Shown one piece after another: positions 42,607-51,129 of a stretch of 64,000 nucleotides of DNA. Made by a program: the position numbers and the translations under genes. The DNA comes from Arthrobacter sp. S39. Lineage in GTDB: Bacteria; Actinomycetota; Actinomycetes; Actinomycetales; Micrococcaceae. Location of the stretch: positions 20,511 to 84,510 of the forward strand of contig NZ_SIHX01000015.1 of NCBI RefSeq assembly GCF_004320525.1, written 5' to 3'. The notes beneath the pieces were generated by a model that did not search any database, was not told the origin of the DNA, and was given only the letters and a program-made list of their open reading frames with translations. Within the stretch, counting starts at the first letter, position 1. Every line of letters starts with the position of its first letter.

Positions 42607-44019
42607 GTGACAACAACACAGACCGAAGCCGCGACCCGCGCCGTCGAAAAACTCGTCCTTGCTCTCGCCGAAAAGCACCCGGAAGTCGAGGTGTGGCGGG
42701 CATCAGCCCTGACAAACCACTACCTCCATGACGCGGCGACGGCAAAGTCAGCCGTACCGTCCCAGGCCGGTCCCGCCGTCGCCTTCCCCGCCACTGCCGG
42801 GCAGGTCCAGGCCGTGGTCCGTGCCGCCGCCGCGCACGGTGTAACAGTGGTGCCCCGCGGCGCGGGCTCCGGACTCTCCGGCGGCGCCAGCGCCCACCCG
42901 GACCAGCTGGTCCTGTCGACGGAGCGGCTCAACCGCATTGTTGAGGTCTCGCCGCTGGACGGCGTCGCCGTCGTCGAACCGGGCGTTATCAACGCGGACC
43001 TGAACGCCCACCTTGAACCCTCCGGACTGTTTTACGCGCCGGACCCCGCAAGCTTCGAAATCTCCTCCATCGGCGGAAACATCGCCACCAACGCCGGCGG
43101 TCTGCGGTGCGCCAAGTACGGCGTGACCCGGGAATCAGTCCTGGCCCTCGACGTCGTCCTCGCCGACGGCAGCCTCATCAGCGTGGGCCACCGGTCCATC
43201 AAGGGAGTCACCGGACTGGACCTGGTCTCCCTCTTTGTCGGATCGGAGGGCATCCTGGGCATCGTGGTCAGGGCAACGGTCCGCCTGCACCCGATCCCGG
43301 TGGCACGCCGGACGCTGACGGCGTTCTTCGACAGCACCGCGGACGGCGCGGCAGGCCTCTCCGCCATCACCCTGTCTCCGGTCCGGCCCGCCGCGATTGA
43401 GTTTTTCGACACCCCCACCCTGGAGAACATCGACGAATACTCCGCGTCAGGCCTGCGGGACCGGGGCGCCGCGCTGATCCTCGTTGAGCTCGACGGCTAC
43501 GGCATCGACGAGCAGGCGGCCGACCTCACCGCGGCACTGACGCGCAGCGGAGGGCGGGTCACTGTTGAATCGGACAGCGAGGGCGTCCGCCTGTGGGGAC
43601 TCCGCCGCCACGGCCGCGGACTGCCGCAGGACCAGTGGTTCATCGGCGAGGACATCGCCGTGCCGAAGTCACAGCTGCCCAAAGTCTACGAAGCCTTCCC
43701 CGCACTGGAGGCGCGCTTTGGCGTGAAAATCTCGGCAGTCTCGCACGCAGGCGACGGCAACCTCCATCCCCTCATCACCCTGGACAGGGGGCCCGGCGGC
43801 GACCCTGCCCGACCGCCTGCCGCCCTGCAGGAGGCGGCAACGGAGCTGGTCCGCGTGGCACTCGCCCTCGGCGGCACCGTCACCGGCGAACACGGCGTGG
43901 GCACCATCAAGCGCGACTGGGCGGCCCTTGAGCTCTCCGCGCGGAGCCGCGACGCGCAGCACGCCATCAAAGCCGCCCTCGATCCCCGCCAGCTGCTTAA
44001 CCCCGGCAAGGCCATCTAG
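42607..44019 (+). CDS. FAD-linked oxidase (GlcD/D-lactate dehydrogenase-like)
   Basis: Flavoprotein of the PCMH/FAD_binding_4 family oxidising 2-hydroxyacids to 2-oxoacids. FAD-binding motifs are PRGAGSGLSGGA, the segment around YAPDPASFEISSIGGN with GNIATNAGGLR, and GSEGILGIV; the C-terminal FAD-oxidase domain ends with SHAGDGNLHP and GEHGVGTIKR, where conserved His residues lie. About 470 aa from the GTG at 42607; the frame extends to a TTG at 42547. The start is uncertain: GGAGG at 42573 is too far from the GTG. It is the first gene of the operon with a transporter and an aminotransferase, so its substrate is probably imported. Confidence 0.88.
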   Translation: MTTTQTEAATRAVEKLVLALAEKHPEVEVWRASALTNHYLHDAATAKSAVPSQAGPAVAFPATAGQVQAVVRAAAAHGVTVVPRGAGSGLSGGASAHPDQLVLSTERLNRIVEVSPLDGVAVVEPGVINADLNAHLEPSGLFYAPDPASFEISSIGGNIATNAGGLRCAKYGVTRESVLALDVVLADGSLISVGHRSIKGVTGLDLVSLFVGSEGILGIVVRATVRLHPIPVARRTLTAFFDSTADGAAGLSAITLSPVRPAAIEFFDTPTLENIDEYSASGLRDRGAALILVELDGYGIDEQAADLTAALTRSGGRVTVESDSEGVRLWGLRRHGRGLPQDQWFIGEDIAVPKSQLPKVYEAFPALEARFGVKISAVSHAGDGNLHPLITLDRGPGGDPARPPAALQEAATELVRVALALGGTVTGEHGVGTIKRDWAALELSARSRDAQHAIKAALDPRQLLNPGKAI

Positions 44020-44065
44020 TACTTCCCCCGCGACACCCCCTCATCTTTCCTCAAGGAGAATTCCC

Positions 44066-45709
44066 ATGCACTCACCCGAAATCCGGCGCCGCGCCTTCCT
44101 CGCGGGCGTCAGCGCCATCACCCTCACCGGCCTGCTCACCGCTTGCGGCGGGACGGCAACCTCCAGTACCGCCAACCCGGGCACACCTGTCGACGGCGGC
44201 AACATCACCTTCCTGATCCAGGGCTACGACACCGGCTGGGTGTCCAGCAAAACGTCGATCTCCAGCTACGAAGGCAACCTCTGGGGGCAGATCACCGACA
44301 AACTGGTATACGTCGACGAAAAGGGCGCGCTCAGCCCCTGGATCGCCGAAAGCTGGGAGGAACTCAACGGTGCCAGGGAGTTCGTGCTGCACCTGAAGAA
44401 AGGCGTGACGTTCTCCGACGGGACCCCGCTGGACGCAGCCGCCGTGGTGGCGAACCTCAACGCGTGGGCCAAGGGTGACCCGGCCCGGGGCGTGAGCAAG
44501 GTGGGTCTCTTCCCGTCCAGCAACTTTGCGGGCGCCGAGGCCACGGACGCCAGTACCGTCAAGGTGTCCTTCTCGTCACCGGCGCTGGGGTTCATCGCCA
44601 CCCTCGGCTACCACGGCTGCATCCTGCTCTCACCCAAGACCCTCGCGCTCCCGGTCGAGGCGCAGGCCGACCTCAGCCAGGAGATCGGCAGCGGACCCTT
44701 CAAGGTCAAGTCATGGAAGCAGGGCGACAGCTACGTGCTGGAGAAGCGCGCGGACTACAACTGGGGTCCCGCAGCCCTCGGCCACACCGGCCCGGCCCGG
44801 CTGGACACCATCACCTACAAGGTCATCAAGGACACCTCCGTCCGTACATCCACCGTCGCATCCGGCCAGGCCGAGGTGGCCTTCAACGTCGAGCCGCAGG
44901 AAATCGAATCCCTGAAGGAACAGGGCTTCACGGTGGGCACGCCCCGCTACCTCGGATTCGTGGACGGCTTCCAGGTCAACACCCAGGCCTTCCCCACCAA
45001 CGAACTCCCCGTCCGGCAGGCGATCCAGCACGGCATCGACCGCGAGGAAATCCGGAAAACGGTCTACACCGATGACTGGGACGCCGCCACCACGTTCATC
45101 CAGGGCAACGTCCCCGAAGCCGGCGACTACAGCAGCTCCTTCGCCTACGAACCCGACCGCGCCAAAAAACTCCTCGACGACGCCGGCTGGAAGGAAGGTT
45201 CGGAGGGCTACCGGACCAGGGACGGCAAGACCCTCGAGTTCACGCTGTCACCGAACCCGTACGTGCCGTCCACCGCGGCCGAGGACGAGCTCATCGCCCA
45301 GCAGCTTAAGCGCATCGGCGTCAAAGTGAACCTGAAGGTGGTGGACGTGGCCGGCTACGCGGCCATCCAGGCCAGCCGCCCGCCGCTGTTCCAGACCTCG
45401 CGGAGCTTCGTCGACGTCGGCACGGTGGCCGGGGTGCTCACCAGCCAGAACAACGGCGAGAACTGGTTCAACCTTGGCACCGGCGACCAAAAGCTCAACG
45501 ACCTTTCCACCGCCATCGCGAGCGCATCCGACCGTGAGTCCCGGGCGAAGATCGCCGGCGAACTCCAGCAGTACGTGCTCGAGCAGGGCTACTTCATCCC
45601 GCTCAACCAGCTGGTGCAGCGCCTCTACCTCATCTCGCCCAAGGTCCAGGGCGTGAGCTACAACGGCCTGGCGTACGCCAACTTCTACACTGCCTGGATC
45701 TCCGGATGA
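44066..45709 (+). CDS. Opp-type substrate-binding lipoprotein, Tat-like signal
   Basis: Solute receptor of 547 aa, family SBP_bac_5. The N-terminus has a twin-arginine-like RRRAFLAG and a lipobox LLTAC with Cys27. The mature part contains the typical FSDGTPLDAAAVVANLNAW and IGSGPFKVKSW segments. The ATG at 44066 follows AAGGAGAA at 44053-44060; the long frame upstream overlaps the oxidase gene and has no ribosome site. Its stop overlaps the next start (ATGA). The ligand is unknown: peptides, opine-like or hydroxyacid conjugates would fit the neighbouring enzymes. Confidence 0.92.
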   Translation: MHSPEIRRRAFLAGVSAITLTGLLTACGGTATSSTANPGTPVDGGNITFLIQGYDTGWVSSKTSISSYEGNLWGQITDKLVYVDEKGALSPWIAESWEELNGAREFVLHLKKGVTFSDGTPLDAAAVVANLNAWAKGDPARGVSKVGLFPSSNFAGAEATDASTVKVSFSSPALGFIATLGYHGCILLSPKTLALPVEAQADLSQEIGSGPFKVKSWKQGDSYVLEKRADYNWGPAALGHTGPARLDTITYKVIKDTSVRTSTVASGQAEVAFNVEPQEIESLKEQGFTVGTPRYLGFVDGFQVNTQAFPTNELPVRQAIQHGIDREEIRKTVYTDDWDAATTFIQGNVPEAGDYSSSFAYEPDRAKKLLDDAGWKEGSEGYRTRDGKTLEFTLSPNPYVPSTAAEDELIAQQLKRIGVKVNLKVVDVAGYAAIQASRPPLFQTSRSFVDVGTVAGVLTSQNNGENWFNLGTGDQKLNDLSTAIASASDRESRAKIAGELQQYVLEQGYFIPLNQLVQRLYLISPKVQGVSYNGLAYANFYTAWISG

Positions 45710-46659
45710 CAAGCCAGTACAAGCGATATGCCCTCACCCGGGCGGCCCAGGCCATCGCCGTGGTCCTGCTGGCCTACGTCCTGACGTTCCTGGTGATCAG
45801 CGTGCTTCCCGGCGACTCGATCACCAACTCCCTGCGCGATCCGCAGCATGGCCTGAGCGAGGAGGAGATCCAGCGGATTGTCGCCTTCTACGGCCTGGAC
45901 AAACCCGTGCTGGTGCAGCTGGCGCTGTCCCTGGGGCGTTTCCTGACGGGCGAACTCGGGTTCTCCCTGCAGTCCAACCTGCCGGTGGCACAACTGATCG
46001 GCGACGCCCTGCCGTCCACCCTGGGGCTGGCGGCGAGCGCGCTCGTCATCGCCGTCGTCCTGGCCGTGGCCATTGCCTACGGCGCCCACTACCTGCCAGG
46101 GAAATGGGCGGCCGTCCTGCGCTCCATCCCGGCATTGTTCCTGTCGGTGCCGAACTTTGTCATCGGGCTGGTGCTGATTGAGCTGTTCGCGTTCCGGCTG
46201 CACTCCTTCACCACCACCGATCCCAACAGCGCGGCAGCCACGCTCTTCGCGGCCATCACCCTGGCCATTCCGGTGTCCGCCCCGCTGGCCGAGGTCCTGA
46301 TCGCCAGCCTGGACCATGAATCCCGGCAGGACTACGCCCTGGTGGCCCGGTCCAGGGGGCTGAACGAGGCGTCCCTGTTTGTCCGGCACCTGGTGAAGCC
46401 TTCGGCCCTTCCCACGGTGACCATGGTGGCCCTGATCGTGGGCGAACTCCTCGGCGGGGCCGTCATCACCGAAACGACCTTCGGCCGGGACGGACTCGGA
46501 ACCGTGGTCCAGAAGGCCGTCACCGGCGAGGACCAGCCGGTCCTGCAGGCAGCGGTGGCACTGTCCGCCATCGTCTTTGTGGCCGTGAACCTCATCGCGG
46601 ACCTCGTCTCGCCGCTGGTGGATCCCCGCGTCAAAGTCCGCACGGAGGTGCACGCATGA
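45706..46659 (+). CDS. ABC transporter permease, DppB type
   Basis: Membrane subunit of 317 aa. It opens with a membrane helix after RYALTRAAQAIAVVLLAYVL, has the periplasmic region with LDKPVLVQLALSLGRFLTGELG, and the coupling loop DYALVARSRGLNEASLF. Both ends overlap neighbours by four bases (ATGA), so it is translated in series with the binding protein and the DppC-type permease. Its paralogue in the same window is at 4193-5134. Confidence 0.92.
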   Translation: MTSQYKRYALTRAAQAIAVVLLAYVLTFLVISVLPGDSITNSLRDPQHGLSEEEIQRIVAFYGLDKPVLVQLALSLGRFLTGELGFSLQSNLPVAQLIGDALPSTLGLAASALVIAVVLAVAIAYGAHYLPGKWAAVLRSIPALFLSVPNFVIGLVLIELFAFRLHSFTTTDPNSAAATLFAAITLAIPVSAPLAEVLIASLDHESRQDYALVARSRGLNEASLFVRHLVKPSALPTVTMVALIVGELLGGAVITETTFGRDGLGTVVQKAVTGEDQPVLQAAVALSAIVFVAVNLIADLVSPLVDPRVKVRTEVHA

Positions 46660-47507
46660 CCAGCGAAATTTCCCTCGCCCCTGTACCCCGCGCCGTCCCT
46701 GCCACCCGCCGATCGTCCTCGGGTGTGCCGCCTACCGTGCTGCTGTCCTTCCTGGCGGTGCTTGTTGTTGTCCTGTGGTCCCTGCTGCCCGGACTCTTCA
46801 CCTCCTACAGCCCCGTCGTCGGCGATACCGCGGCGAAGCTCGACGCCCCCAGTGCCGCGCACTGGTTCGGCACCGACTACCTTGGCCGGGACCTGTACGC
46901 CCGGGTGGTGTACGGCACAGCCTCTTCAGTCTCCAGCGCGCTGGTTGCCGTCCTCATCGGCCTGGTCGTCGGAGGCGCCATCGGCCTGGCCAGCGGCTTC
47001 CGCGGCGGCTGGGTGGACACAGTACTGGGACGCTTCGTTGACGTCCTCCTGGCCATCCCCGGCTTCCTGCTTGCCGTGGTGATCGTCAGTTCGCTCGGCT
47101 TCCAGACGATCAACGCCGCCATTGCCACCGGCGTGACGGCGGTTGCGGTGTTTGCCCGGCTGATGCGCGCCGAAGTGGTGCGGGTCCGCAGCGCAGCTTT
47201 CGTCGAGGCGTCCTACCTTGAGGGCGGCTCCCGGCTCCACGTGCTGCTGAGGCACATCCTGCCCAATGCCTATCGGTCCGTCCTGGTACTGGCCGTCCTG
47301 CAGTTCGGAACCTCGATCCTGGTCATCGCTTCCCTCGCGTTCCTCGGCTACGGCGACCCGCCACCGGCGTCGGACTGGGGCCTGCTGGTGGCCTCGGGCA
47401 AGACCTACCCGACGGCGCCGTGGCTGGTTTACGCCCCGGCCCTGGTCATCGTCATCACGGTGCTCTCCGTGAACCGGATCAGCCGCTGGCTGCGGAAGGT
47501 CAAGTGA
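46656..47507 (+). CDS. ABC transporter permease, DppC type
   Basis: Membrane subunit of 283 aa. An N-terminal helix (TVLLSFLAVLVVVLWSLLPG) is followed by the periplasmic FGTDYLGRDLYARV motif that marks DppC proteins, and by five helices with the coupling loop FVEASYLEGGSRLHVLLRH. Coupled by ATGA to the DppB gene before it and by GTGA to the ATPase gene after it. Confidence 0.92.
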   Translation: MTSEISLAPVPRAVPATRRSSSGVPPTVLLSFLAVLVVVLWSLLPGLFTSYSPVVGDTAAKLDAPSAAHWFGTDYLGRDLYARVVYGTASSVSSALVAVLIGLVVGGAIGLASGFRGGWVDTVLGRFVDVLLAIPGFLLAVVIVSSLGFQTINAAIATGVTAVAVFARLMRAEVVRVRSAAFVEASYLEGGSRLHVLLRHILPNAYRSVLVLAVLQFGTSILVIASLAFLGYGDPPPASDWGLLVASGKTYPTAPWLVYAPALVIVITVLSVNRISRWLRKVK

Positions 47508-49207
47508 CCGCCATGACCCTGCAATGGAAGGACAACGACGTGCCAGGAACGAACGACGCCGAAGCACTGCTCGAGGTGGCCGGCCTGTGCGTGGCCTACG
47601 GCCGCAACAGTGTGGTGAACGACGTCGGGTTCATCCTGGAGCGCGGCGAAAGCCTGGCGCTCATCGGCGAATCGGGTTCCGGGAAATCAACAATAGCCAA
47701 GGCCGTCCTCCGGCTGCTGCCCCACGACCAGGCGACCGTCAACGGCAGCGTCCACCTGGGCGGACGCGACGTCCTCGCCCTGCCGGAGAAGGAATTCCGG
47801 CCCCTGCGTGGCCGCTCGCTCGGCTACATCCCGCAGGACCCGGGCTCGGCACTGAACCCCGTGCGGACCATCGGGTCCCAGGCACAGGAGGCCGCCGCGC
47901 TGCTGGGCACAGGCGACGCCGATACCCGGCGGTCCGGCATCCTTGACGTTTTCAAGGAGGTCGGCCTGCCGGACCCGGCCCGCGTGTACGAGTCGTATCC
48001 GCACCAGCTCTCGGGCGGGATGCTGCAGCGGGTGCTGATCGGGTTGACAGTCCTGCCGCGGCCCGCGCTGATTGTCGCTGACGAACCCACGTCCGCCCTG
48101 GACGTGACCGTCCAGAAACTGATCCTGGACATGCTCTCCGAATTCCGCCGGGACCTGGACATCAGCCTGCTGCTGATCACCCATGACCTGGCCATCGCCG
48201 CCGAACGCGCGGACTCCCTGGTGGTGCTGAAGGACGGGGCGCTGCAGGAGAGCGGGCCGTCGCGGCAGGTGTTCGCTTCTCCTGCGACTGAGTACGCCAG
48301 GAACCTGCATGCCGACGTTCCCGCCCTCAACCCGGACCGCTACCGGCACCACCGGTTGGCGTCCGCGCTGCAGCCGCCGGCCGCCGTCGTGCCCCAGATC
48401 CAGGTACAGGGCGTCTCCAAGCGCTACTCCGCCGGCGGCAAGGACACCCTCGCCGTTGACGGGGTTTCCTTCACCGTGGAACGGGGGAGCACGCACGCAC
48501 TGGTGGGCGAATCCGGTTCAGGCAAGACCACGGCGGTGCGCCTGCTGCTCGGCCTTGAACAGCCCGACGGCGGCGGGATCACCGTCGGGGGCGAAGCCGT
48601 CCATGGCCGCTCGCGGGACTCCCTCCGCTCGGTCCGCCGGCACCTCCAGCTCGTCTACCAGAACCCGTTCACGTCCCTGGATCCGACCTGGCGCGTCAGC
48701 CGGATTGTCGGCGAACCGCTGGACCAGTTCCGTGTCGGCGACAAGGCGGACCGTGCCGGGCGCGTCCGCGAAGCGCTGGAGTCCGTTGGCCTGACGGCGG
48801 AGTTCCTGTCCCGCCGGCCGGCCGACCTGTCCGGCGGGCAGCGCCAGCGAGTGGCCATCGCCCGTGCCCTGGTGATGCGCCCGGACGTCGTGGTGCTGGA
48901 TGAACCGACGTCGGCCCTGGACGTGAGCGTGCAGGCCGGCATCCTCGAACTGCTCACCCGGCTGCAGGGCGAACTGGGCCTGACGTACCTGTTTGTCTCC
49001 CACGACCTGGCGCTGGTCCGGCAGATCGCGGACACCGTGTCCGTGCTGCGGCGCGGCAAGGTGGTGGAGGACGGCCCGGTGGAGCAGATCTTCTCCCAGC
49101 CGCAGCACCCGTACACCCGCACGCTCCTGGATGCCATCCCGAGGGTCTCGTCCCCGGAACTGCAAGGCACACCCACCCTCCCTCAACTCGCAAAGGCGAC
49201 ACGATGA
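47504..49207 (+). CDS. ABC transporter ATPase with two fused nucleotide-binding domains (DppD-DppF)
   Basis: A 567-aa energising subunit. The first domain has Walker A GESGSGKST, signature LSGGMLQR and Walker B LIVADEPTSALD; the second has GESGSGKTT, LSGGQRQR and VVLDEPTSALD, with HPYTRTLL near the end. The GTG at 47504 is chosen because it gives a GTGA overlap with the permease stop and a GGAAGG site; an ATG at 47513 is the alternative. One polypeptide supplies both ATPases, so the transporter needs only four genes. Confidence 0.9.
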   Translation: MTAMTLQWKDNDVPGTNDAEALLEVAGLCVAYGRNSVVNDVGFILERGESLALIGESGSGKSTIAKAVLRLLPHDQATVNGSVHLGGRDVLALPEKEFRPLRGRSLGYIPQDPGSALNPVRTIGSQAQEAAALLGTGDADTRRSGILDVFKEVGLPDPARVYESYPHQLSGGMLQRVLIGLTVLPRPALIVADEPTSALDVTVQKLILDMLSEFRRDLDISLLLITHDLAIAAERADSLVVLKDGALQESGPSRQVFASPATEYARNLHADVPALNPDRYRHHRLASALQPPAAVVPQIQVQGVSKRYSAGGKDTLAVDGVSFTVERGSTHALVGESGSGKTTAVRLLLGLEQPDGGGITVGGEAVHGRSRDSLRSVRRHLQLVYQNPFTSLDPTWRVSRIVGEPLDQFRVGDKADRAGRVREALESVGLTAEFLSRRPADLSGGQRQRVAIARALVMRPDVVVLDEPTSALDVSVQAGILELLTRLQGELGLTYLFVSHDLALVRQIADTVSVLRRGKVVEDGPVEQIFSQPQHPYTRTLLDAIPRVSSPELQGTPTLPQLAKATR

Positions 49208-50427
49208 CCACAAACCTGACCGAACGCCCGCTTGTGACGGCCGCGCCCGCCCGACGGCCCGCCCTGATCGCAGGACTCAGTGCCCCCAAAGGCTTCGGTG
49301 ACGCGACCCTGCGCAACAAGCGTTCTGACGCGATCGAACTCCTGGGCGGCATTCCCGATCCCGGCGTGCTGCCCACCGAGCAGCTCGCCGCGGCGGCGTC
49401 CCGGGTGCTGTCCCGTCCCGGTGTCCCGGCCCTGCAGTACTCCCGCACGGAAGGCATCTCGCCCTTGCGCGAGTGGATCGCGGAACGTGAGGGTGTCGCC
49501 GTCGAGCGCGTTTTGGTCACGAACGGTGGCTTCCACGGGTTGGCCCTGGCCATTCAGGCGGTGGTGGAGCGGGGCGACCTCGTCGCCGTCGACAACCCGA
49601 TCTTCCCGCTGTTCCTGCGGGGACTGGAGCTGTCCGCCGCGCGCACCCTGCCTGTCCGCGTTGGTCCGAACGGCCTGGACGTCGAAGAGCTGGCAGACCG
49701 GCTCCGGGACGGCGCCCGCCCGTCTGCGCTGTACACGGTGCCGGACTTCCATAACCCCACGCAGGGCTCGCTCCCGGCTGAGGCGCGCCGCGAACTTGTC
49801 AGGCTCGCCGAGCATTATGGCTTCATCATCCTGGCCGACAACCCGTACCGCGAGCTCTGGTACTCCGCCCCGCCCGAGGGAGCGGATATCTTCAACTCCT
49901 CGGACCACGTCATCCACATCAACACATTCACCAAGACCCTCGGTCCCGGGCTCCGCCTGGGCTGGTCCATCGTCCCGGAGCACCTGGCGGGGGACCTCGT
50001 GGCGCTGCGCAGCCGGCACGATTCGCACACCTCCACGTTCGTCCAGGCCGTTGTCGGCGAACTGCTGACGGCAGAGCCCGGGCTGTTCGATGCGACCCTC
50101 GGTCGGGCCCGGACGCTGTACCGCAGCCGTGCCGAAACCCTCGTGGCCGCCCTGGAGCACGAGGCCCCTGGAACCTTCGACGCCGTTGTCCCCGACGGCG
50201 GGCTGTTCCTGTGGCCCCGGCTGCGCAACGACGCCATCAAGGCTGACGTGCTCGCCGCACACGCCAGCGCCGAAGGAGTCGAGTACCAGCAGGGCTCGTT
50301 CTTCCCGTCCGGTCCTGGCACCGACGCTGACCGCCACCTCCGCTTCGCCTACGGCCACGTGGACGGCGCACAGCTGGAAGAGGCCGCGGCACGCATCGGG
50401 CGGGCCGTGAAAAAGCAGGCAGGCTAG
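49204..50427 (+). CDS. PLP-dependent aminotransferase, class I/II
   Basis: Fold-type I aminotransferase of 407 aa, close in style to 2-aminoadipate/MocR-type enzymes but without a GntR domain. The PLP lysine lies in NTFTKTLGPGLRLGW; other marks are YTVPDFHNPTQGSLP and ADNPYRELWY. ATGA overlap with the ATPase gene. Together with the FAD oxidase, it would turn an imported 2-hydroxyacid into a 2-oxoacid and then an amino acid, or run the reverse; this is inference from the operon. The 3' end is followed by a strong inverted repeat. Confidence 0.9.
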   Translation: MTTNLTERPLVTAAPARRPALIAGLSAPKGFGDATLRNKRSDAIELLGGIPDPGVLPTEQLAAAASRVLSRPGVPALQYSRTEGISPLREWIAEREGVAVERVLVTNGGFHGLALAIQAVVERGDLVAVDNPIFPLFLRGLELSAARTLPVRVGPNGLDVEELADRLRDGARPSALYTVPDFHNPTQGSLPAEARRELVRLAEHYGFIILADNPYRELWYSAPPEGADIFNSSDHVIHINTFTKTLGPGLRLGWSIVPEHLAGDLVALRSRHDSHTSTFVQAVVGELLTAEPGLFDATLGRARTLYRSRAETLVAALEHEAPGTFDAVVPDGGLFLWPRLRNDAIKADVLAAHASAEGVEYQQGSFFPSGPGTDADRHLRFAYGHVDGAQLEEAAARIGRAVKKQAG

Positions 50428-50443
50428 GCCCCGCTGCATTCCG

Positions 50444-50500
50444 CGGGATGGCACTTAACGGCAATGTTCGACGCCGGGACTGCCGCTAAGTGCCATCCCG
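50444..50500. terminator. 20-bp inverted repeat between convergent genes, probable bidirectional terminator
   Basis: Arms 50444-50463 and 50481-50500 match at 19 of 20 positions (CGGGATGGCACTTAACGGCA against the reverse complement of the right arm) with a 17-nt loop. The right arm contains the last codons and stop of the Nudix gene (50486-50500); the left arm is an inverted copy of that gene end. No U-tract is present, as is common in GC-rich actinobacteria. Confidence 0.65.
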
Positions 50501-50962
50501 CTGGAGCTGGGCGATGAGGGCGTCGAGGATGGGCAACTGTCCGCGCACCAGCCTGGTGCGGGCAACTGTCTCTGTGGCCCACTCGGCACGGTCGATCTCG
50601 GGGAAGTCCCGGATCACGCCGGACCCTCTGGGCCATTCCAGCGGGAAGGTGTTGCTCACGATCCGCTCCGGCGCGAAATCCGACTCCGCCGCGAACACGG
50701 TGATGACCTTGCCCGAGGGCTGTTTAAAGATCCCCAGCTCCCGGTAATCGGCGGCAGGGGCGGGCACGCCCATCTCCTCGGCGAACTCCCGCTGGGCGGT
50801 TGCCCACGGGTCCTCGCCGTCGGTAAACTCGCCTTTGGGCACCGACCAGGCGCCGGCGTCCTTGCGGGCCCAGAACGGCCCGCCCATGTGGGCGATCCAG
50901 ACCTGCAGGCCCGACGCCGGGTCCCGGCGGTACAGCAGGATGCCCGCGCTGCGGACGGTCAT
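50486..50962 (-). CDS. Nudix hydrolase
   Basis: Phosphohydrolase of 158 aa acting on a nucleoside-diphosphate-linked compound. The Nudix box is perfect: Gly44, Glu50, then REFAEEMGV at 58-66 (G-x5-E-x7-REUxEExGU). The upstream WSVPKGE strand is also typical. The subgroup with KPSGK-like and WPRGSG segments occurs widely in actinobacteria as uncharacterised proteins. Substrate unknown. No signal peptide. Convergent with the aminotransferase gene and divergent from the APC permease. Confidence 0.9.
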   Translation of the reverse strand: MTVRSAGILLYRRDPASGLQVWIAHMGGPFWARKDAGAWSVPKGEFTDGEDPWATAQREFAEEMGVPAPAADYRELGIFKQPSGKVITVFAAESDFAPERIVSNTFPLEWPRGSGVIRDFPEIDRAEWATETVARTRLVRGQLPILDALIAQLQRDGT

Positions 50963-50993
50963 GTTCGCTCCATCGGGCTAGGCTATACCGCTC

Positions 50994-51129
50994 CGCTGCC
51001 GCTCTGCCTTTTGCGGCCGGCGCTGTTGCCAAAGTTGCCTGAGAGGTTCACAGTGAAGTAGGTCACATTGAGGCCGGGAATCCTGCTGCGGTTCCACCGG
51101 GAGCCGTCTACCCGCTGTGGAGGTCAGCC
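50994..51129 (+). promoter_or_regulatory. Structured-looking 5' leader of the APC permease gene, class unknown
   Basis: The 167-bp space before the permease holds several local inverted repeats, including GTGA/TCAC (51053-51066 region), the GGTTC/GAATC pair and TTCAC/GTGAA. Its length and G-rich loops (CCTGAGAGG, CCGGGAATCC, CACCGGGAG) suggest a cis-acting RNA. Loose similarity to parts of guanidine-I and cobalamin elements was seen but no full consensus fits. Confidence 0.25.

Noticed and set aside
43928..44065. Longer N-terminus for the second substrate-binding protein
   Set aside because: It would overlap the oxidase gene and bury the signal peptide; the ATG at 44066 has a strong ribosome site.
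50960..51129. Glycine riboswitch on the minus strand (AACCTCTCAGGCAA resembles its 3' end)
   Set aside because: The characteristic CCGAAGG core is absent and the orientation would serve the Nudix gene, which has no link to glycine.
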